Source: Larsenimonas rhizosphaerae (lineage in GTDB: Bacteria > Pseudomonadota > Gammaproteobacteria > Pseudomonadales > Halomonadaceae). Taken from it: 64,000 nt of DNA. Numbering within the stretch: position 1 is the first letter of the stretch; each line of letters begins with the position of its first letter. Below are positions 1 through 10,255 of this stretch, one piece after another. The notes below the pieces were generated by a model. The model was not told where the DNA came from, searched no databases, and saw only the letters and a list, made by a program, of their open reading frames with translations. The stretch lies in NCBI RefSeq assembly GCF_023700005.1, contig NZ_JAMLJK010000005.1, forward strand, positions 90,200-154,199, written 5' to 3'. Made by a program: the position numbers and the translations under genes.

Positions 1-990
1 GGATGAAGACGACGGTACCGAATACTGTACCGCCAAGGATGACCTGGCAGATGCTCAGGCCGTCTGTGACAGTCTGGGCATCCGATTGCATACGGCCAAC
101 TTTGCTGCCGACTACTGGGATAACGTGTTCGAGCATTTCCTGGCCGAGTACAAGTCAGGCAGAACGCCCAACCCCGATATCCTTTGCAACAAGGAAATCA
201 AGTTCAAGGTCTTCCTTGAATACGCTGAACTGCTGGGCGCTGACCTGATCGCCACCGGCCACTATGTCCGCCGCGGAGAGCGCGATGGTCAGGCCGTTCT
301 GCTCAAGGGGCTTGATGCCAACAAGGATCAAAGTTATTTCCTGCATGCCGTGGGCAGTGATGCCATTGGCCGCACCCTGTTCCCGGTCGGCGAACTTGAA
401 AAGCCTGAAGTACGACGGATTGCCGAAGAACAGGGCCTGGCCACGGCCCGAAAGAAGGATTCCACCGGAATATGCTTTATCGGAGAGCGACGCTTCAAGG
501 ATTTCCTGAGCCAGTATCTGCCGGCACAACCCGGGCTTGTTGAAACGGAAACAGGCGATGTGATCGGTGAGCACCAGGGGCTGATGTATTACACCCTGGG
601 CCAGCGCCAGGGGCTGGGCATTGGCGGACTGGCCAGATACAGCGAAGACCCCTGGTATGTGGCTGCCAAGGATCTCGAGCGCAACGTACTGGTCGCGGTA
701 CAGGGCAAGCATCATGACCTGCTTTACACCCAGATAATTGACAGTGAAGTCGTTGACTGGGTGGCCGGACACGCACCAGCCACGCGCTTTCGGGCTACCG
801 CAAAGGTGCGTTATCGCCAGCAGGATCAGCCCTGCCAGGTTGAATCACACTCGGATGGCACGGTGACGGTCGTATTCGATACGCCTCAGCGCGCTGTTAC
901 TCCAGGACAATCCCTGGTTCTGTACAAGGACGATGTTTGCCTGGGCGGAGGCGTTATCCGTACGGCCAGCAAGCGTCAGGACACCGCAGC

Positions 991-994
<4 letters not shown>
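1..994 (+). CDS. mnmA: tRNA-specific 2-thiouridylase MnmA (5' end outside window)
   Basis: This enzyme makes the 2-thiouridine of wobble U34 in Lys, Glu and Gln tRNAs, using persulfide sulfur and ATP. The reading frame is open from base 2, so the N-terminal P-loop part lies outside the window and about 330 residues are visible. The family landmarks seen are an [12 protein letters not shown] stretch, the [13 protein letters not shown] segment carrying the first catalytic cysteine, and [12 protein letters not shown] with the second. The C-terminal beta-barrel tRNA-binding part is complete. The stop codon overlaps the start of hflD in an ATGA arrangement, which points to translational coupling. 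The same order is found in Escherichia coli. Confidence 0.97.
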
Positions 995-3032
<2,038 letters not shown>

Positions 3033-3040
3033 CTTTCGTG

Positions 3041-3057
3041 CCGGGGCCGTGCCCCGG
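3041..3057 (+). terminator. GC-rich hairpin after purB
   Basis: CCGGGGC and GCCCCGG form a 7-bp stem with a 3-base loop, 8 bases after the purB stop. The following bases are pyrimidine-rich (ctcctcttt) but not a true T run. It may be a weak terminator or may reduce read-through into roxA, which starts 30 bases later. Confidence 0.5.
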
Positions 3058-3087
3058 CCCCGCTCCTCTTTGCAAGACCTCCAAACC

Positions 3088-4278
3088 ATGCCCCATGAAC
3101 CGAATACTCCGCTGTCCCTGCTGGGCGGTCTGTCTACCGCTGACTTCCTGCGCGATTACTGGCAGAAAAAACCCCTGCTGATCCGGGGAGCCTATCCGGA
3201 TTTTGACAATCCGCTCAGCGCGGAAGAGCTGGCCGGACTGGCCTGTGAGGAAGGTGTCGAGGCGCGCCTCGTTGAGGAACACGGGCCGGACAAGGTGTGG
3301 CAGGTATCGCACGGGCCCTTCGATGAGACGACCTTTGCCAGACTCGGTGAGCAGGACTGGACACTGCTGGTACAGGCCGTTGATCACTATGTGCCTGATG
3401 TCGCTGCATTGATGGAGCATTTCAGCTTCATCCCCCGCTGGCGGCTCGATGACATCATGATCAGTTATGCGCCGCCAGGTGGCAACGTGGGGCCCCACGT
3501 TGATAACTACGATGTATTCCTGCTTCAGGCCAGCGGACAGCGCCGCTGGCAACTGGGCGGCCTGCAGGACGAAGATGCTCCCCTGATAGAAGGCATAGAC
3601 CTTCGAATACTCAGGCGCTTTGAAGTAACTCCCGATCAGGACTGGGTACTCGAACCCGGCGACATGCTGTACCTGCCACCCCGGCTGGCTCATCACGGGG
3701 TCAGCATGAGCAGCGACTGCATGACCATATCCGTCGGGTTTCGTGCACCGTCTGCCGATGAAATGGTGACCTCGTTTGCCGATTTCCGGGGTGAACAACT
3801 TCGGGATGATCAACGCTACAAGGATCCGGACCTGACTCCTCAGCCTCACGAAGGCGAGATCGGGCCGGAAGCCCTGGCGCGCGCCCGAGAGCTGATCCTA
3901 TCGACGCTGGATAATCCGGCAGCACTGGCCGCCTGGTTTGGCCGCTACATGACCCAGCCTCGCTACCCGGGCCAGCTCGCCGAAGCGGATACTCCCCTCG
4001 GCGCTGAAGCGCTGACGGCCTGGCTTGAGGAAGGTGGGGAGCTTGTCAGGGCACTCGGATCACGGTTTGCCTATCACACCGACAGGGGCATCAGCACCCT
4101 GTTCATTGATGGTGATGGCCTCTCCTGCACAGAGGAGCTTGCTCGTGCGCTGGCCTCCAGTACACCGATCGATCAAACCCTTCTGACTCTCGACCCTCAG
4201 GCAGCAGCGCTGCTGGCCGGTCTTGTCACTCGTGGCTCCCTGCTACTGGAAGATGAATCGGAGGAAGACGATGACTGA
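3088..4278 (+). CDS. roxA: Ribosomal protein L16 arginine hydroxylase RoxA (YcfD), JmjC-type cupin
   Basis: This is a 2-oxoglutarate/Fe(II) oxygenase. Family members hydroxylate an arginine of ribosomal protein L16. The product is 396 residues from the ATG at 3088; the frame extends upstream into purB without family similarity. The N-terminal part reads FLRDYWQKKPLLIRGA, typical of JmjC-like ribosomal oxygenases. The metal site is visible as GPHVDNYD (His and Asp) and a distal His in RLAHHGVS. The C-terminal winged-helix-like dimer region is present. The last 8 bases overlap the next gene. E. coli also has this gene near purB. Confidence 0.93.
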   Translation: MPHEPNTPLSLLGGLSTADFLRDYWQKKPLLIRGAYPDFDNPLSAEELAGLACEEGVEARLVEEHGPDKVWQVSHGPFDETTFARLGEQDWTLLVQAVDHYVPDVAALMEHFSFIPRWRLDDIMISYAPPGGNVGPHVDNYDVFLLQASGQRRWQLGGLQDEDAPLIEGIDLRILRRFEVTPDQDWVLEPGDMLYLPPRLAHHGVSMSSDCMTISVGFRAPSADEMVTSFADFRGEQLRDDQRYKDPDLTPQPHEGEIGPEALARARELILSTLDNPAALAAWFGRYMTQPRYPGQLAEADTPLGAEALTAWLEEGGELVRALGSRFAYHTDRGISTLFIDGDGLSCTEELARALASSTPIDQTLLTLDPQAAALLAGLVTRGSLLLEDESEEDDD

Positions 4279-4702
4279 GTCTGCCATCACCATTCGTGCA
4301 GGTGAGTGGGACACCCTGTCCCAATGGTGCCGCCCCCTGCGTGAACTGGTCTTCATCAATGAGCAGGGCATTACACGCGAAGAAGAGTGGGATGGTCTGG
4401 ACCGACGTGCCCTGCACTTTGTCCTGTTTGCTGATAATCAGGCCGTCGGCACGGCCAGACTCCTGCCGGATGGCCATGTAGGTCGAGTGGCCATCCATCC
4501 CGAATGGCGAGGCAAGGGGCTGGGCCAGGACCTGCTTCGTCAGGTATTGCTGGAGGCCCATCATCAGGGCCATACTCATCTGATGCTTTCTGCCCAGCTG
4601 CACGCCCTGTCGTTTTATGAACAACTGGGGTTTACCGCACAGGGTGAACCCTATACGGAAGCGGGTATTCCCCATCGCGACATGAGTTGTGCGCTGGACT
4701 GA
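4271..4702 (+). CDS. GNAT family N-acetyltransferase
   Basis: The 143-residue product has the GNAT fold. The central AVGTARLLPDGHVGRVAIHPEWRG stretch contains motif A, with RGKGLGQDLL as the acetyl-CoA pyrophosphate loop, and the C-terminal LHALSFYEQLGFTAQGEPY is motif B. The acceptor is unknown. The protein resembles the small YjcF/ElaA-like acyltransferases that are usually annotated only to family level. The gene overlaps the end of roxA by 8 bases, so the two are probably co-translated. The upstream 48-base extension of this frame lies inside roxA and was left out. Confidence 0.88.
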   Translation: MTESAITIRAGEWDTLSQWCRPLRELVFINEQGITREEEWDGLDRRALHFVLFADNQAVGTARLLPDGHVGRVAIHPEWRGKGLGQDLLRQVLLEAHHQGHTHLMLSAQLHALSFYEQLGFTAQGEPYTEAGIPHRDMSCALD

Positions 4703-4757
4703 CCGAATCCATCATCCGGAACCTTTTGAAACATTCAAACTCAAAGCTCCAGGTTTT

Positions 4758-4770
4758 AGAACAGTGTTTC
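4758..4770. promoter_or_regulatory. Quasi-palindromic element upstream of the SlyB-like gene
   Basis: The 13-base sequence AGAACAGTGTTTC ends 42 bases before the ATG at 4812. Near-identical elements lie 42-43 bases before both OmpW-type genes (8118-8130 and 7333-7345). It could be an operator for a shared regulator. This is inferred from repetition and equal placement only. Confidence 0.4.
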
Positions 4771-4811
4771 AATCAAATAATGCCGGTTGATGGCATGATG
4801 CAGGAGTCACC

Positions 4812-5288
4812 ATGAAACAGATTTCCTATACCGCTCTCGCGCTGGCCGGTGTTCTGTCACTGGCGGGCTGTGCCAACAGTGACATCTATTCGGGCGACGT
4901 CTACAGCGGCAATCAGGCCAAGACAGCCCGCAATGTCAGCTACGGCAACGTTACCGGTGTGCGCCCGGTAACCATTCAGTCAGGCAACGAAAATGATACC
5001 GGCATCGGTGGCATCGGTGGTGCACTGATCGGTGGTCTGCTGGGCAGCCAGTTCGGAGGTGGCAGCGGCCGTCTTCTAACCTCTGCAGCAGGCGCAGTAG
5101 GAGGTGCGGTCGCCGGCTCCAGGGTGGAACAGTCGGTCAACAGGGTCAGCGCCTACGAAATTCAGGTGCAGCGTGATGATGGCCAACAGGTTGTGGTAGT
5201 ACAAAAGGCCGATCACCCCTATAACGTGGGTGATCGTGTGAGATTGATCGGAGCCGGCAATGATCTTGCCGTGACGCCGGCCAATTAA
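4812..5288 (+). CDS. slyB: SlyB/Pcp-type outer-membrane lipoprotein with glycine-zipper domain
   Basis: The 158-residue protein begins with a lipoprotein signal peptide ending in the lipobox LAGC (Cys near residue 20), so it should be lipidated and sorted to the outer membrane. A glycine-zipper 2TM segment follows (GIGGIGGALIGGLLGSQFGGGSG ... AAGAVGGAVAGS), then a small beta-rich C-terminal domain with YEIQVQRDDGQQVVVVQ, as in the SlyB/PagP-adjacent lipoprotein family. Family members are induced by envelope stress and help stabilise the outer membrane. The gene stands alone, with a good ribosome-binding site (caggag) 7 bases upstream. A palindrome shared with the two OmpW-like genes lies upstream. 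Confidence 0.85.
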   Translation: MKQISYTALALAGVLSLAGCANSDIYSGDVYSGNQAKTARNVSYGNVTGVRPVTIQSGNENDTGIGGIGGALIGGLLGSQFGGGSGRLLTSAAGAVGGAVAGSRVEQSVNRVSAYEIQVQRDDGQQVVVVQKADHPYNVGDRVRLIGAGNDLAVTPAN

Positions 5289-5397
5289 GCTGTTACACCG
5301 GCAGAACGCGGGTGAGACGTAGCGAAGTCCAGAGTATGATCTATAGTTCTGCTTAGCTGGCTAATCAAACACCACTTGCAGATATCAAGGACATCTC

Positions 5398-6369
5398 ATG
5401 CGCTTACCCGCACTTGCTCTGGCCCTGACGGCCTTCTCACCCGCAGCCCTTGCGAGCGGCACCGTGAGCCTGAAGCTGGACAACGATATTTTTACTGGTG
5501 ATGGCGATGGCCATTATACCAATGGTCTGGAAGCACAGTGGACCTTTTCACCGGGCCAGGATCACTGGACCAGAGACCTTTCCAGCGCGCTTCCCCTATG
5601 GTCCAGAGGCACCCTGGCAGCCGTCAGCTACCATCTGGGCCAGCAGATCTACACACCTGAAAATACGGATGCTCATGATCCGGTCAAAGATGATCGACCC
5701 TATGCAGGTTATCTGTATGGCGGAGTGTCACTGTTCCAGGATGCGCAGCAGCATAAGCTAAGAATTGCGGATACCCTTTATATCGAGGCCGGCATTGTAG
5801 GTCCGGCCGCCGGTGGCAAGACCGTGCAGAACAATTTTCACCATCTGATCGACAGTGACAGGGCAAATGGCTGGCATAACCAGCTTCATAATGAACCCAC
5901 ACTGACCGTTGGCTGGAACCGGGCCTGGTGGGTACAGGATACCCTTGGCAGCCTTGCTCTGGAGTACGGCCCGAATGCCGGTTTCGCGCTGGGCAATCTC
6001 CATGATTACGCTGAAACCGGGATGATGGTTCGCATCGGCCAGCACCTGAACGATTTCCACGGCATACCTGCAGTAGCCCCCGGCCGCAGTACTCGCACCC
6101 TCTTCACTCCCTCCCGGGCAAATGGATGGTATGTCTTTACGGGCATTACCGGTCGCTACATGGCCCATAATCTACTGCTGGACGGCAATACCTTTGAAAA
6201 CAGTCCGGAAGTGGATCGACGTCCCTGGGTAGGTGATCTCGTGGCTGGTGTGGCATTCAGCGTCAGTCGCTGGAATCTGGCTTTTACCAGTGTCTGGCGA
6301 ACACATGAATTCGAACAGCAGCATCGAAGCGACCGCTTTGGTTCTGTCATATTGTCTACCAGTCTTTAA
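5398..6369 (+). CDS. LpxR-family lipid A 3'-O-deacylase (outer-membrane barrel)
   Basis: The 323-residue product has a signal peptide (cleavage near ALASG) and the pattern of the LpxR/DUF2219 beta-barrel family. These enzymes remove the 3'-acyloxyacyl chain of lipid A at the outer leaflet. The conserved N-terminal block is visible as LDNDIF with YTNGLEAQW, followed by DRPYAGYLYGG. A histidine-containing block (NFHHLIDSDRANGW) and NQLHNEP correspond to the active-site region, so the catalytic Asn, Asp, His and Glu positions appear kept. The protein ends in a strand with C-terminal aromatic/leucine residues. Neighbouring envelope genes fit a role in LPS remodelling. Substrate specificity is not shown by the sequence. 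Confidence 0.85.
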   Translation: MRLPALALALTAFSPAALASGTVSLKLDNDIFTGDGDGHYTNGLEAQWTFSPGQDHWTRDLSSALPLWSRGTLAAVSYHLGQQIYTPENTDAHDPVKDDRPYAGYLYGGVSLFQDAQQHKLRIADTLYIEAGIVGPAAGGKTVQNNFHHLIDSDRANGWHNQLHNEPTLTVGWNRAWWVQDTLGSLALEYGPNAGFALGNLHDYAETGMMVRIGQHLNDFHGIPAVAPGRSTRTLFTPSRANGWYVFTGITGRYMAHNLLLDGNTFENSPEVDRRPWVGDLVAGVAFSVSRWNLAFTSVWRTHEFEQQHRSDRFGSVILSTSL

Positions 6370-6486
6370 TCGCCCTCTTCAACGTATGAAAAGTACAACC
6401 ATGGCCTGAACAATCAACCACCAGACTGATTACATCAGGTTTCAATAATCGTACTATCGACACCAAATCCTGACTGATTTCTTTAC

Positions 6487-7230
6487 ATGAAAAATTTTAC
6501 TGCGCCTTCATGGGCGCCACTGTTACAACGCCACCACATCAATACCTTCGACGCCCTGTGGAATCTTGATCTCGAGCCCGTTGACGTGCCCAACCTGGAG
6601 CGTGGTGGCCATTCTGAAGTCAGCCTGTTGACACTTGAAGATCAACGATTTTTTGTCAAACGGCAGACCAATCACCTCGGACGTAGCCTGCAACGTCCCT
6701 TTGGTGAACCTACCTTTGCGCGTGAATTTCGAAATATTCAACGCTTTGAAGCACTGAATATCCCCGCCCTTGAAGCGGCCTGGTTTGGAGAACGTCGATC
6801 ACAGGGGACATGGTGCTCGATTCTGGTAACGCCTGCCCTGGAAGGGTACAGCGACCTGATTGCCTGGCATGCCCGCTGGAATCAACTGTCTGAACATGAA
6901 CAAGTGAGTGTTATCGAAGCCAGTGCACGCCTGCTGGCAACACTTCACGACACCGGCTGGATGCACGGCAGCCTGTATGCCAAGCACGTTTTCCTCAAGT
7001 CACAACCAGGCCACTGGGAAGCACGACTGATAGATCTTGAAAAATCACGTCCGCTGCTCCGCAGGACAGCCGAGCGGCTGAGGGACCTGGATGTGTTCAC
7101 GCGCCGCCTGACCACCTGGCAGCCCGAAGACTGGACGACCTTTTTTACCGCTTATGCCGGCACCGTAGAGTCAGGCAGATTCTGGCAGGAGAAGCTGAAT
7201 AAGCGATTGAAGCGAAAAGGAAAATCATAG
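6487..7230 (+). CDS. InaA/LPS-kinase-family protein
   Basis: This 247-residue protein belongs to the atypical kinase family that includes InaA and the LPS core kinases (WaaP/RfaP, KdkA). The fold is read from RFFVKRQ (likely ATP-binding Lys), the EFRNIQRFEALNIPALEAAWFG segment, the catalytic-loop-like WMHGSLYAKHVFL and the metal-binding-like RLIDLEKSRPLLRR. The canonical HxD of protein kinases is replaced by HGS, as is common in the InaA branch. It has no signal peptide and should be cytoplasmic. The gene follows the lipid A deacylase-like gene, consistent with a link to LPS, but phosphate transfer to LPS is inference. Other family members are stress proteins of unknown activity. Confidence 0.75.
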   Translation: MKNFTAPSWAPLLQRHHINTFDALWNLDLEPVDVPNLERGGHSEVSLLTLEDQRFFVKRQTNHLGRSLQRPFGEPTFAREFRNIQRFEALNIPALEAAWFGERRSQGTWCSILVTPALEGYSDLIAWHARWNQLSEHEQVSVIEASARLLATLHDTGWMHGSLYAKHVFLKSQPGHWEARLIDLEKSRPLLRRTAERLRDLDVFTRRLTTWQPEDWTTFFTAYAGTVESGRFWQEKLNKRLKRKGKS

Positions 7231-7289
7231 CACTTCCGTCTGATAGTCTTTAGCAATCGCCATAATAGTCAAAAGTAAAAAAAAATAGA

Positions 7290-7318
7290 GTGACAAATCG
7301 AACAGTGTTTCTTATAGT
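7290..7318 (+). promoter_or_regulatory. Predicted sigma-70 promoter of the first OmpW-type gene
   Basis: GTGACA (7290-7295) and TATAGT (7313-7318) are separated by 17 bases, each one mismatch from consensus. The element CGAACAGTGTTTC (7299-7311) fills the spacer, where a bound regulator would block or remodel the promoter. Confidence 0.5.
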
Positions 7319-7345
7319 GTCTTCATCGTTTAGAAACACCGTTCG
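7299..7345. repeat. Inverted pair of 13-base elements in the OmpW leader
   Basis: CGAACAGTGTTTC (7299-7311) and GAAACACCGTTCG (7333-7345) are inverted copies with one mismatch, separated by 21 bases. A third half copy, CGAACACTG, follows near 7353. They could be two operators or a leader hairpin. Confidence 0.5.
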
Positions 7346-7387
7346 CAAATAGACGAACACTGACAGGCTTTCAAGGGAGTACACATC

Positions 7388-7957
7388 ATGAAACTCGCTA
7401 AACTGATTTCCGCTACCGTTATTGTCGGCGCTTCTGCAATGGCCGCTCAGTCTGCACTGGCTTATGGCGCAGGTGATGTCTTTGTTCGCGGTGATGTTTC
7501 CAAGACCGACTCCGCAGCCAGCGGCAAGTACGATGATGATACCGGCTGGACTGGCGGTATCGGCTACATGGCTACTGACAAGCTGGGTGTCGAGCTGAAT
7601 ACCAGCGATCGCACCAAGTTTGAAAATGAAAATACCGGTGCCAGCTTCAAGGCGCGTCCCTACAGCCTGCTGGCTCAGTACTACCCGCTGGGTGGCACGG
7701 ATGCCAAGGTACAGCCTTATGTAGGCGGTGGCATGACCTACGTTCGCTTCAATGGCGAAAACAGCAACCAGCAAAGCATCGACAGCTCTGCATGGGGCTG
7801 GACTGGCCAGGCCGGTGTTGACCTGAACGTCACCAACAACTGGGCACTCAATGGATTCGCTCAGTACACGGATGTAAGCGCTCAGCAGAGCGGCGACAGC
7901 GGTCACCTCGACCTGAATCCGCTGACTGTCGGCGGTGGTGTGACTTACCGCTTCTGA
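7388..7957 (+). CDS. OmpW-type outer-membrane beta-barrel protein (copy 1)
   Basis: The 189-residue product has a clear Sec signal peptide (MKLAKLISATVIVGASAMAAQSALA) and then a small eight-stranded-barrel sequence. OmpW-family signatures are seen as AGDVFVRGDVSK, DKLGVELNTS, the strand QYYPLGGTDAKVQPYVGGGMTYVRFN and a terminal strand ending in YRF, the outer-membrane assembly signal. It is shorter than usual (about 165 mature residues) and less like OmpW than its neighbour at 8172, so a general OmpW/OmpA-like porin label is the safe reading. Strong ribosome-binding site (aaggga). A rho-independent terminator follows at 7981. Confidence 0.82.
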   Translation: MKLAKLISATVIVGASAMAAQSALAYGAGDVFVRGDVSKTDSAASGKYDDDTGWTGGIGYMATDKLGVELNTSDRTKFENENTGASFKARPYSLLAQYYPLGGTDAKVQPYVGGGMTYVRFNGENSNQQSIDSSAWGWTGQAGVDLNVTNNWALNGFAQYTDVSAQQSGDSGHLDLNPLTVGGGVTYRF

Positions 7958-7980
7958 TCGTCGATTGCCATGTCGACTCA

Positions 7981-8003
7981 AGGCCGCCCTCGGGCGGCCT
8001 TTT
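7981..8003 (+). terminator. Rho-independent terminator after the first OmpW-type gene
   Basis: AGGCCGCCC and GGGCGGCCT form a perfect 9-bp stem with a 2-base spacer, followed by TTT. It lies 23 bases after the stop at 7957. Confidence 0.85.
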
Positions 8004-8117
8004 CAATGCCTGTAATTCCTGGTAAAAAACTCAGGTATTTAAATCTAATCTAATTAAGATTAATGTGTGACAACTTGTCTCACGACAGACGTTTATCCCG
8101 CCGTTAAGGTGTCGCTA

Positions 8118-8130
8118 CGAACAGTGTTCG
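8118..8130. promoter_or_regulatory. Perfect palindrome upstream of the second OmpW-type gene
   Basis: CGAACA-G-TGTTCG is a perfect 6-bp-arm palindrome ending 42 bases before the ATG at 8172. It is the most symmetric copy of the element also seen at 4758, 7299 and 7333. It is followed by CAAAA, similar to the CAAAT after the 7333 copy. Confidence 0.45.
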
Positions 8131-8171
8131 CAAAAAAACCAAAGCGATACATCCTACAAGGGACAAACGTC

Positions 8172-8792
8172 ATGAAAACCGGTCATCTCCTCCCGGCACT
8201 GATCATTGCAGCTGGCACCCTCCCCCTTTCCCAATCGGCACTGGCGTCCTATGGCCAGGGCGATTTCTTCACCCGAATCGGCGTGGCCAAGGTATCTCCC
8301 AAAAGTGACAACGCCAATGTAGGCGGTGCTGACCTCGACGTTGACGACTCCTCCGGTTTCGCCATGACCCTGGGGTATCGTTTTCTGGACAACTGGGGCG
8401 TCGAACTGTTGGCCGCACAGCGCTTCAAACACGATATCAACCTGGACGGTGACAAGGCAGGATCAACCAAACATCTCCCGCCGACGCTGACACTGCAATA
8501 CTATCCGCTGGGTGGCACTGATGCGCGAGTCCAGCCTTACGTAGGTGGCGGCGTCAACTACACTCGCTTCAGCAGCGAAAAGCTGGACAGCGGTGCCAGT
8601 CTCGACATGGATGACTCCTGGGGATGGGCGGCCCAGGCCGGGGTAGATCTGCTGATAAACGACCACTGGGCAGTTAACGCAGCAGCCTGGTATCTTGACA
8701 TTGACTCCGACGCGACAATCGGCGGAGCCACCAAAACGACAGTACATATCGATCCCATTGTCGTCATGGGCGGTATCAGCTACCGCTTCTGA
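8172..8792 (+). CDS. ompW: OmpW family outer-membrane protein (copy 2)
   Basis: The 206-residue product has a signal peptide (cleavage near SALASYGQ) and close family landmarks: GQGDFFTRIGVAKVSP, DNWGVELLAAQRFKHDI, TKHLPPTLTLQYYPLGG and a terminal YRF. OmpW is a narrow hydrophobic channel linked to small-molecule uptake, salt and redox stress. I chose the ATG at 8172, which starts the signal peptide after an aaggga ribosome-binding site; the open frame back to 8067 has no signal-peptide character. It is a paralogue of the gene at 7388, sharing the YYPLGGTDA-VQPYVGGG core, and probably arose by tandem duplication. Confidence 0.92.
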   Translation: MKTGHLLPALIIAAGTLPLSQSALASYGQGDFFTRIGVAKVSPKSDNANVGGADLDVDDSSGFAMTLGYRFLDNWGVELLAAQRFKHDINLDGDKAGSTKHLPPTLTLQYYPLGGTDARVQPYVGGGVNYTRFSSEKLDSGASLDMDDSWGWAAQAGVDLLINDHWAVNAAAWYLDIDSDATIGGATKTTVHIDPIVVMGGISYRF

Positions 8793-8813
8793 GTCTTTTC
8801 TGCAAAATAAAGG

Positions 8814-8839
8814 GCAGGCACATCGGTGCCTGCTTTTTT
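8814..8839 (+). terminator. Rho-independent terminator after ompW
   Basis: GCAGGCA and TGCCTGC form a 7-bp stem around CATCGG, followed by six T. It starts 21 bases after the ompW stop. Confidence 0.9.
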
Positions 8840-8917
8840 GTCAGCGCAGCAGTGATCTGGGATAATCCGCGTCCCCCGTGTTTGACACGCCTTCGCTGAT
8901 TACCAGTACAGATACTC

Positions 8918-10255
8918 ATGCCTTCTACTCCCCGATTAACCCTGACCAACGCCCTCGCCCTGGGCCTCATGACCTTTGCGCTGTTTCTGGGCGCCGGCAA
9001 TCTTGTCTTCCCCCCTCAGGTCGGTCAGCAGGCCGGTACCGATGTCTGGCCGGCTGCCCTGGGCTTTTTAACCACCGGAGTAGGTCTGCCGGTACTCGGC
9101 ATCGTGGCTGTCGCCGTGTCAGGTGGTGGGCTTGACCGCATTCTTTCACCGCTGCCACGCTGGGCAGCCACGCTGTTCGGACTGGCCATCTATCTGAGCA
9201 TCGGGCCCATGTTTGCTATGCCGCGTACAGCTACCGTGTCATGGAGCATGGGTGCAGAACCCTTTTTCGGTCAGGCATCGTCGCTGGATCAGACCCTGTA
9301 CATCATCGGCTTTTTCAGTATTGCCGTTACGCTGTCCCTGATGCCCGGCAGGCTGGTCGATGTAGTTGGCAAGTGGATTACACCACTGCTGATCATTCTG
9401 CTGGTGATTCTGGCCGGTGCCACCGTTCTCTTTCCTCAGGGCCCTTTGGGTAGCGTATCTCCGCAGTGGCAGGATGCCCCTTTTGCTCAGGGTTTTCAGC
9501 ACGGCTACATGACCATGGACATGCTGGCGTCAATGGTCTTTGGCATCCTGATTGTCAATGCCATACGCAGCAAGGGCGTGACCGATACGGCCAGCCTGAC
9601 ACGCTACACCCTGCTGGCCGGACTGGTCGCAGGCATCTGCCTGTCGGGCGTATACCTGCCACTGACGTACATGGGAGCAACAAGCCACCTCGTCGCGCCC
9701 GGCGCCGGCAGTGGCGAACTGATCCCTGCTTACGTCAATGCCCTGTTCGGCCCAACGGGCAATGTATTACTGGCCGCCGTCATTACACTGGCCTGCCTGA
9801 CGACGGCCATCGGCCTTCTGACCGCCTGTGGCGAATACTTTCACGGCCTGATGGAACGTGTGTCCTATCGCACCATCGTCATCATCCTTGGTGTACTGGG
9901 TGTGGTGGTAGCATTACAGGGGCTTTCCACGCTGATACAGGTTTCTGTACCCGTTCTGAGTGCCCTTTACCCTCTGGCCATCGTAGTGATCCTGCTCAGC
10001 CTCGTGCGTCCGTTCCTGCCCCACCCTGGAAGAATGTTCAATGCAGCCTTGCTACTGACCCTGCCCGCCGGGCTGCTGGACGGACTGGCTGCCGCCCATC
10101 TTCTGGATGCCTGGCCAGCCCTGAGCACCTTCAAGGAAGCACTGCCGCTGGCCAGGGAACAGGCCGACTGGCTGATGCCGGCACTGGCAGGCATTGGTCT
10201 GGGGGCCATTCTTCAGTTTATTCCGTCCCCCGACCGGCGTACTGAAACGGCCTAG
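8918..10255 (+). CDS. brnQ: Branched-chain amino acid:cation symporter BrnQ
   Basis: This 445-residue polytopic inner-membrane protein matches the LIVCS family, which imports Leu, Ile and Val with Na+ or H+. The N-terminus ALALGLMTFALFLGAGNLVFPPQVG is the family hallmark. About twelve hydrophobic segments follow, including GLAIYLSIGPMFAMPRTATVSW and LTACGEYFHGL. Na+ coupling would suit a salt-loving host but is not shown. An exact TTGACA sits at 8882-8887, only 30 bases before the ATG, and no clear ribosome-binding site precedes the start. The stop codon shares CCTAGG with that of the convergent yqcC. Confidence 0.95.
   Translation: MPSTPRLTLTNALALGLMTFALFLGAGNLVFPPQVGQQAGTDVWPAALGFLTTGVGLPVLGIVAVAVSGGGLDRILSPLPRWAATLFGLAIYLSIGPMFAMPRTATVSWSMGAEPFFGQASSLDQTLYIIGFFSIAVTLSLMPGRLVDVVGKWITPLLIILLVILAGATVLFPQGPLGSVSPQWQDAPFAQGFQHGYMTMDMLASMVFGILIVNAIRSKGVTDTASLTRYTLLAGLVAGICLSGVYLPLTYMGATSHLVAPGAGSGELIPAYVNALFGPTGNVLLAAVITLACLTTAIGLLTACGEYFHGLMERVSYRTIVIILGVLGVVVALQGLSTLIQVSVPVLSALYPLAIVVILLSLVRPFLPHPGRMFNAALLLTLPAGLLDGLAAAHLLDAWPALSTFKEALPLAREQADWLMPALAGIGLGAILQFIPSPDRRTETA

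Noticed and set aside
4718..4745. Possible sigma-E promoter before the SlyB-like gene (GGAACCTT with a TCAAA-like -10)
   Set aside because: The match is partial at both boxes and cannot be separated from chance without expression data.
8118..8130. Reading the CGAACAGTGTTCG element as a LexA/SOS box
   Set aside because: Its spacing and arms do not match the gamma-proteobacterial CTGT-N8-ACAG box, and the downstream genes are not SOS genes.
8067..8171. N-terminal extension of the second OmpW-type protein
   Set aside because: The extra 35 residues lack signal-peptide character and cover the palindrome and leader; the ATG at 8172 has the ribosome-binding site.
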